Position numbers and translations under genes: made by a program. A stretch of DNA of 64,000 bases. Origin: Costus lasius. Taxonomy: Eukaryota; Streptophyta; Magnoliopsida; Zingiberales; Costaceae. The notes under the pieces are model-generated. The model was not told the origin of the DNA. It made no database searches and saw only the letters and a list, made by a program, of their open reading frames with translations. Every line of letters begins with the position of its first letter. The first letter of the stretch is position 1. This document shows positions 59,980-64,000 of the stretch, piece by piece. The DNA lies in NCBI GenBank assembly GCA_027563935.2, contig CM050454.1, positions 27,463,501 to 27,527,500 of the forward strand, given 5' to 3'.

Positions 59980-61674
59980 TGTAAGGGACCCCTTTCGAGA
60001 GGGGGGCGAAACCCAGCATGGCGCATATAAGGGAATATAGCAGCGGAAGGGGGTTTCAAGAGTCGCAAAGCATGTATAAGATGATCAACTTTGAAAGCTT
60101 AAACAAATAGGATGTGATTCATACCATGGCCATCGATTGGATGGCGCCTTGGAAGCAAAGACCAAAGAAGATCTTCTCCAAATCGTCACACACAAGATGA
60201 AGATGCGCTTCTTCTTGTCGTCCCTTGTGCTAGCAAGGATCGTCCAAGTATCCTTGATCGAATGGAAAGGGAAAGAGAAAAATTTCTTGCTTGGCGAAAA
60301 CTCTCCCAATGTCGTCCACTTCTTCTTCACGAGAGAATGCCCCAAGAGCAAAGTCAAGCGACGACAATAGAGCGAGAGGGAGGCGTGAAGAGAGACCACA
60401 AGAATCGTGGTCACGTAAGTGACATGCTTTCTAAAAATAGAAAGCCACTCTTCCATATGCGATCATGGGTTTACCCCAATCGCAAACCTCTCTTAAATTG
60501 AACCACACGCTCAACCAATGAGCTAGTTCAATTCGGTTTGGTCCAAGACCAATTAACCCAAGCAATATGGTCTAGATCTCAATTAAACCCTAAGGCTCCA
60601 GATCTAACCGTTCATCTCCTGATGCTCCTGATCTCACCGATCGAGCATCCATTCTCTCGATCGAAGCTTACCGATCTCAAGCCCTAATCAATCAAACATG
60701 ATCAGACCAGATCTCACTTACAATCAGAGATTAAATCCCTTTAAACTGAACCCAAACAATTCAGTCCACACGATCTGACTTAAGTAAGCCATATCATCAA
60801 ATTGTGTGACCCTGAGGGTTTCCTCTAAATGTCGGTAACGATAATTCTCATTATCACGATCAGTGAGGGGTATCTAGCAACACATCACTGTCTCCCGATA
60901 AAAAGGAAAGAGTCTTCCAAGACTACACCCAAAATACAGCACAAGTGTGAATCCAATTCACAAGGCATGCAAATTTCCTTTGCCACTGGATGTTCTTATT
61001 GGACAAGCCTGTCAAGCTTGTAACTCCAATATGATGAGCATGATTAGATCAGATGAACACAGTCATCTGGGTATGGCCATACACTCTCTCAATCATCTCA
61101 TCCAGGGGGCCCCTTTAGAACATCACACTCCTTAAACAAGGAGACGGCAATCCTATGTCTATCACTAGTGCCCTAACCTGATTCAAGCTCACCATCCAAG
61201 ATAGTCTATAATCATTATGTTTCAAATGATATTGAACTATCTCAAAACAATGACAATCATCATTTAGAAAACACAAGTGATCTCAAGTCAGAGGAAATGT
61301 GCCACTTGTCACATTCAAGGAATATTCACATTGTGACAAACAATTGAACATCCTAGTAGGGTCTGTCCAGTACATCCCATGTACCCATGAGTCTACATCT
61401 TATTCCATGCTCGAAGCATCCTATAAGATCAGAACACATATTAGTCTCAAACATATCAAGGCTGTCTCATGTTCACCAAGATATCTCGACTAAGGACTTA
61501 TAGCATGTCAGCCTAGCTGAACAGCTTTGAGACATTATTCAGAAGAACATATATTGCAGCAGACAATGTAGCTAACTGAATAACAACCATGCCTTTATAA
61601 ACATAACAGTTTATTACATGATACAGATACATTCCCATGGCCTCAAACATTAGCCTTAAGGGCATACCCCAACA
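59980..61674 (-). repeat. Fam1-F 5' LTR (right)
   Basis: Same length as the left LTR and nearly identical to it. It adjoins the inverted primer-binding site and the CCATA duplication. Confidence 0.95.
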
Positions 61675-61679
61675 CCATA

Positions 61680-61874
61680 TCCACTAAGGTACATCGACTG
61701 GGGATTATAATTCGAGCACAAATCTAATCTGTCTCCAAGGACATTATCATGTAAGTACACAATCGCGGGTGTAGTCAAACAATGATAACGACAATGCCAT
61801 AATGATATATAAATATCAGTGTCAAGTAGTACATAAGTTGACCAAAACTAGGTCCTAGGGCATATACACCAACA
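61680..61874 (-). repeat. Fam2-Z 3' LTR, part 3 (LTR start)
   Basis: Last 195 bp of the LTR, ending CATATACACCAACA (inverted start). It is followed by ATCTCCCACTTGC, the polypurine tract complement, so this is the 3' LTR. Confidence 0.9.
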
Positions 61875-61895
61875 ATCTCCCACTTGCACTAAGAC

Positions 61896-63395
61896 CTAGA
61901 AGTTGAGGAATCTCAACCCCATATCTCTAGCGTGACCATCATGCTTCTGCTGCGCCAAAGCCTTGGTCAATGGGTCTGCCAGATTGTTCTCTGTGTCTAC
62001 TATGCTAATCTTGACATCACCTCTGTCAATGATCTCTCTGATCAGGTGAAATCTTCTGAGTATGTGTTTGGATCTTTGATGAGACCGTGGTTCCTTGGCT
62101 TGTGCAATTGCTCCATTATTGTCACAGTACAGTTCAATGGGATCCATTGCACTAGGTACCACTTAAAGATCACATAAGAACTTCCTTATCCAAACAGCTT
62201 CCTTGGCTGCCTCAGAAGCAGCCACATACTCAGCTTCGGTTGTAGAATCAGATATGGTGGATTGCTTGAAGCTCTTCCAACATACAGCGCCTCCATTTAT
62301 CTTGAACACATAGCCGGCCTGCGATCTAAAGTCGTCAGGGTCAGACTGGAACGATGCGTTAGTATAGCCCTACATACTGAGCTCTTCCTGTCCCCCATAG
62401 ACCAAGAACAAATCCTTAGTTCTTCTCAGATACTTTAGGATGTTCTTTACAGCCACCCAGTGCTGTAGACCTGGATTGGATTGGTATCGGCTGGTTATGC
62501 TCACAGCATATGCCACATCTGGTCTAGTACATAACATTGCATACATGATCGATCCTACTGCCGAAGCATAAGGAATTTGACTCATGTCATTCCTCTCAGC
62601 CTGTGTTGTAGGACACTGGCTCTTTGAGAGAGTAAGGCCATGTCTCACTGGAAGGTATCCTTTCTTGGATTGCTCCATGTAGAACCTCTCTAGTACCTTA
62701 TCAATGTAAGTACTTTGACTAAGGGCCAAGAGCCTCTTAGATCTATCCCGGTAGATCCTCACGCCTAGAATATAGGCGGCCTCCCCTAAGTCTTTCATCT
62801 CGAAACACTTCCCCAACCATGTCTTCACAGCTTGAAGACTAGGGATGTCGTTTCCGATGAGCAGTATGTCATCAACATACAAGACCAGAAAAATTACCAG
62901 GCTCCCACTGAATTTTCTGTATACATAGGCGTCATCTTCGCTTTTGATAAAGCCATAATCTCTCACGGCCTCATCAAATCGAAGATTCCAACTTCGAGAT
63001 GCTTGCTTTAATCCATAAATGGACCTCTTTAGCCTGCAGACCTTATTAGCCTCTGCAGGATGGATGAAGCCATCAGGTTGTGTCATATACACATCCTCAG
63101 TCAGCTTCCCGTTAAGGAACGCTGTTTTCACATCCATCTGCCATATCTCATAGTCATGATATGCAGCTATAGCAAGCAGAATCCGAATGGATTTAATCAT
63201 GGCAACTGGCGAGAAGGTTTCATCATAGTCCACACCGTGGACTTGTTTAAATCCTTTAGCCACTAGTCTACCCTTATAGGTAACTATTTTGCCATCCATG
63301 TCTGTCGTCTTATTGAAGACCCATTTACACCCTATGGGTTTTACCCCATCAGGCAGCTCAACCAAATCCCAGACTTGGTTAGCCGACATGGAATC
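61896..63395 (-). pseudogene. pol: Fam2-Z pol fragment (RT and RNase H), at least two stops
   Basis: Minus-strand pol from NQVWDLVELPDG of RT through GCKWVF, MDVKTAFLNG and YVDD to RNase H. The right (5') end is cut by Fam1-G. TAG at 62370-62372 replaces Lys in the SMKGYTDAS motif, and TAA at 62163-62165 replaces Gln before VVPSAMD. DAS is also altered to NAS. Closely related to Fam2-Y pol (29805-30669), and to Family 1 at a lower level. Gag, protease and integrase lie outside the window, if present. Confidence 0.9.
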
Positions 63396-64000
63396 TGTTG
63401 GGGTATGCCCTTAAGGCTAATGTTTGAGGCCTTGGGATTATATCAATATCATGTATAAACTCTTTGTTTATAAAGGCAATGGTTGTTATTCAGGTTGTTA
63501 CATCATCTGCTGCAATATGTATACTTCTGAATAATGTCTCAATGCTGTTCAGCTTGGCTGACATGCAGTTAAGTCCTTAGTCGAGATATCTTGGTGAACA
63601 TGAGACAGCCTAGATATGATTGAGACTAATATGTGTTCTAATCTTATAGGATGCTTCGAGCATGGAATAAGATGTAGACTCATAGGTACATTGGATGTAC
63701 TGGATAGACCCTACTAGGATATTCAATTGCTTGTCACAATGTGAATAATCCTTGTATGCGAACAAGTGGCATATTTCCTCTGACTTGAGATCACTTGTGT
63801 TTCTAAATGATGATTGTCATTGTTTTGAGGTAGTTCGATATCATTTGAAACATAATGGTTATAGACTATCTTGGATAATGATCATGAGTCAGGTTAGGAC
63901 ACTAGTGATAGATAAAGGATTGCCATCTCCTAGTTTGGAGTGTGATGTTCTAAAGGGGCCCCCTGGATGAGATGATTGAGAAAGTGTATGGCCATACCCA
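63396..64000 (+). mobile_element. Fam1-G, Family 1 LTR start, runs off the right edge
   Basis: TGTTGGGGTATGCC begins a plus-strand Family 1 LTR, with 605 bp visible and the rest outside. The left flank GAATC (63391-63395) is the expected target duplication. It interrupts Fam2-Z pol in the RT domain. Whether it is a full element or a solo LTR cannot be told. Confidence 0.9.

Larger units (their letters stand above)
52542..61674 (-). mobile_element. Fam1-F, Ty1/copia retrotransposon, young, one nonsense codon
   Basis: Complete 9133-bp minus-strand element with two 1695-bp LTRs. The target duplication is CCATA (52537-52541 and 61675-61679), inside the Fam2-Z LTR. Three LTR-LTR differences seen by eye (0.18%, below 0.1 My at an assumed 1.3e-8). 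Closest to Fam1-C in gag-pol: both share FASGSGIF and VMFSSS after the zinc knuckle. One nonsense codon in RT is the only lesion seen. Confidence 0.97.
30904..63395 (-). mobile_element. Fam2-Z, Ty1/copia element, interrupted by Fam1-D, Fam1-F and Fam1-G
   Basis: Minus-strand element. Its 3' LTR is in three parts: 30904-31453, 51326-52541 and 61680-61874, together 1961 bp. The polypurine tract complement (ATCTCCCACTTGC) and pol follow to 63395, where Fam1-G interrupts it. The 5' part lies beyond the window. The outer flank is AGGTG (30899-30903). Insertion points are marked by CTAGG (Fam1-D) and CCATA (Fam1-F) duplications. Pol has at least two stops, so it is dead. Confidence 0.9.

Noticed and set aside
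1..64000. CRISPR arrays, bacterial operons or phage genes
   Set aside because: The repeats are LTRs over 1.6 kb long and not short spaced repeats. All recognisable proteins are plant copia polyproteins.

Overview
The window is plant nuclear DNA made almost entirely of nested Ty1/copia LTR retrotransposons. I see no intact host gene, rRNA gene or functional tRNA gene. The plant origin rests on the gag-pol order protease-integrase-RT-RNase H, a primer-binding site matching the plant initiator tRNA-Met 3' end (TGGTATCAGAGC), 5-bp target duplications, and long 1.7-1.95 kb LTRs with polyproteins like the Tork/Angela/BARE lineage. The species cannot be named from the sequence.

Two related families are present. 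Family 1 has LTRs of about 1.66-1.72 kb that begin TGTTGGGGTATGCC, and a polyprotein of about 1293 codons. There are seven copies plus one solo LTR: Fam1-A (1-6515, +, 5' part outside), Fam1-B (7692-25931, -), Fam1-C (12663-21806, +), Fam1-D (31454-51320, +), the solo LTR Fam1-S (32004-33726, -), Fam1-E (39930-49005, -), Fam1-F (52542-61674, -) and Fam1-G (63396 to the right edge, +). Family 2 has LTRs of about 1.94-1.96 kb that begin TGTTGGTGTATATGCC, and is older and more broken: Fam2-W (LTR fragment 6516-7366, -), Fam2-X (LTR 7646-7691 plus 25937-27846, +), Fam2-Y (27847-30669, -, truncated) and Fam2-Z (30904 to beyond 63395, -, split three times).

The nesting is exact and supported by target duplications. 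A lies in W. B lies in X, and C lies in the gag of B. D lies in the LTR of Z; S lies in the 5' LTR of D, and E in the pol of D. F lies in the LTR of Z, and G in the pol of Z. LTR-LTR differences counted by eye agree with this order: D about 20, E about 14, B about 12, F 3, C 2. Only Fam1-C has an uninterrupted gag-pol; the other Family 1 copies carry one or two visible lesions each.

The non-element remnants are a 279-bp spacer with a 72-bp tandem repeat (7367-7645) and a 234-bp piece resembling an exon end plus a splice donor (30670-30903).

The most interesting observation concerns Family 1 expression. Every LTR carries a tiny open exon, ATG-GCN-NNG, followed directly by a GTA(A/T)G splice-donor sequence. 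Every leader ends with a branch-site-like motif, a pyrimidine-rich tract and TTGTAG located 21 nt before the gag start. Joining them would remove about 1.93-1.97 kb, including the primer-binding site and a structured leader, and would add ten residues in frame to Gag. Fam1-D has lost the usual gag ATG yet keeps this frame open. Several stem-loops with compensatory changes and a tRNA-like block lie in the LTR tail and leader.
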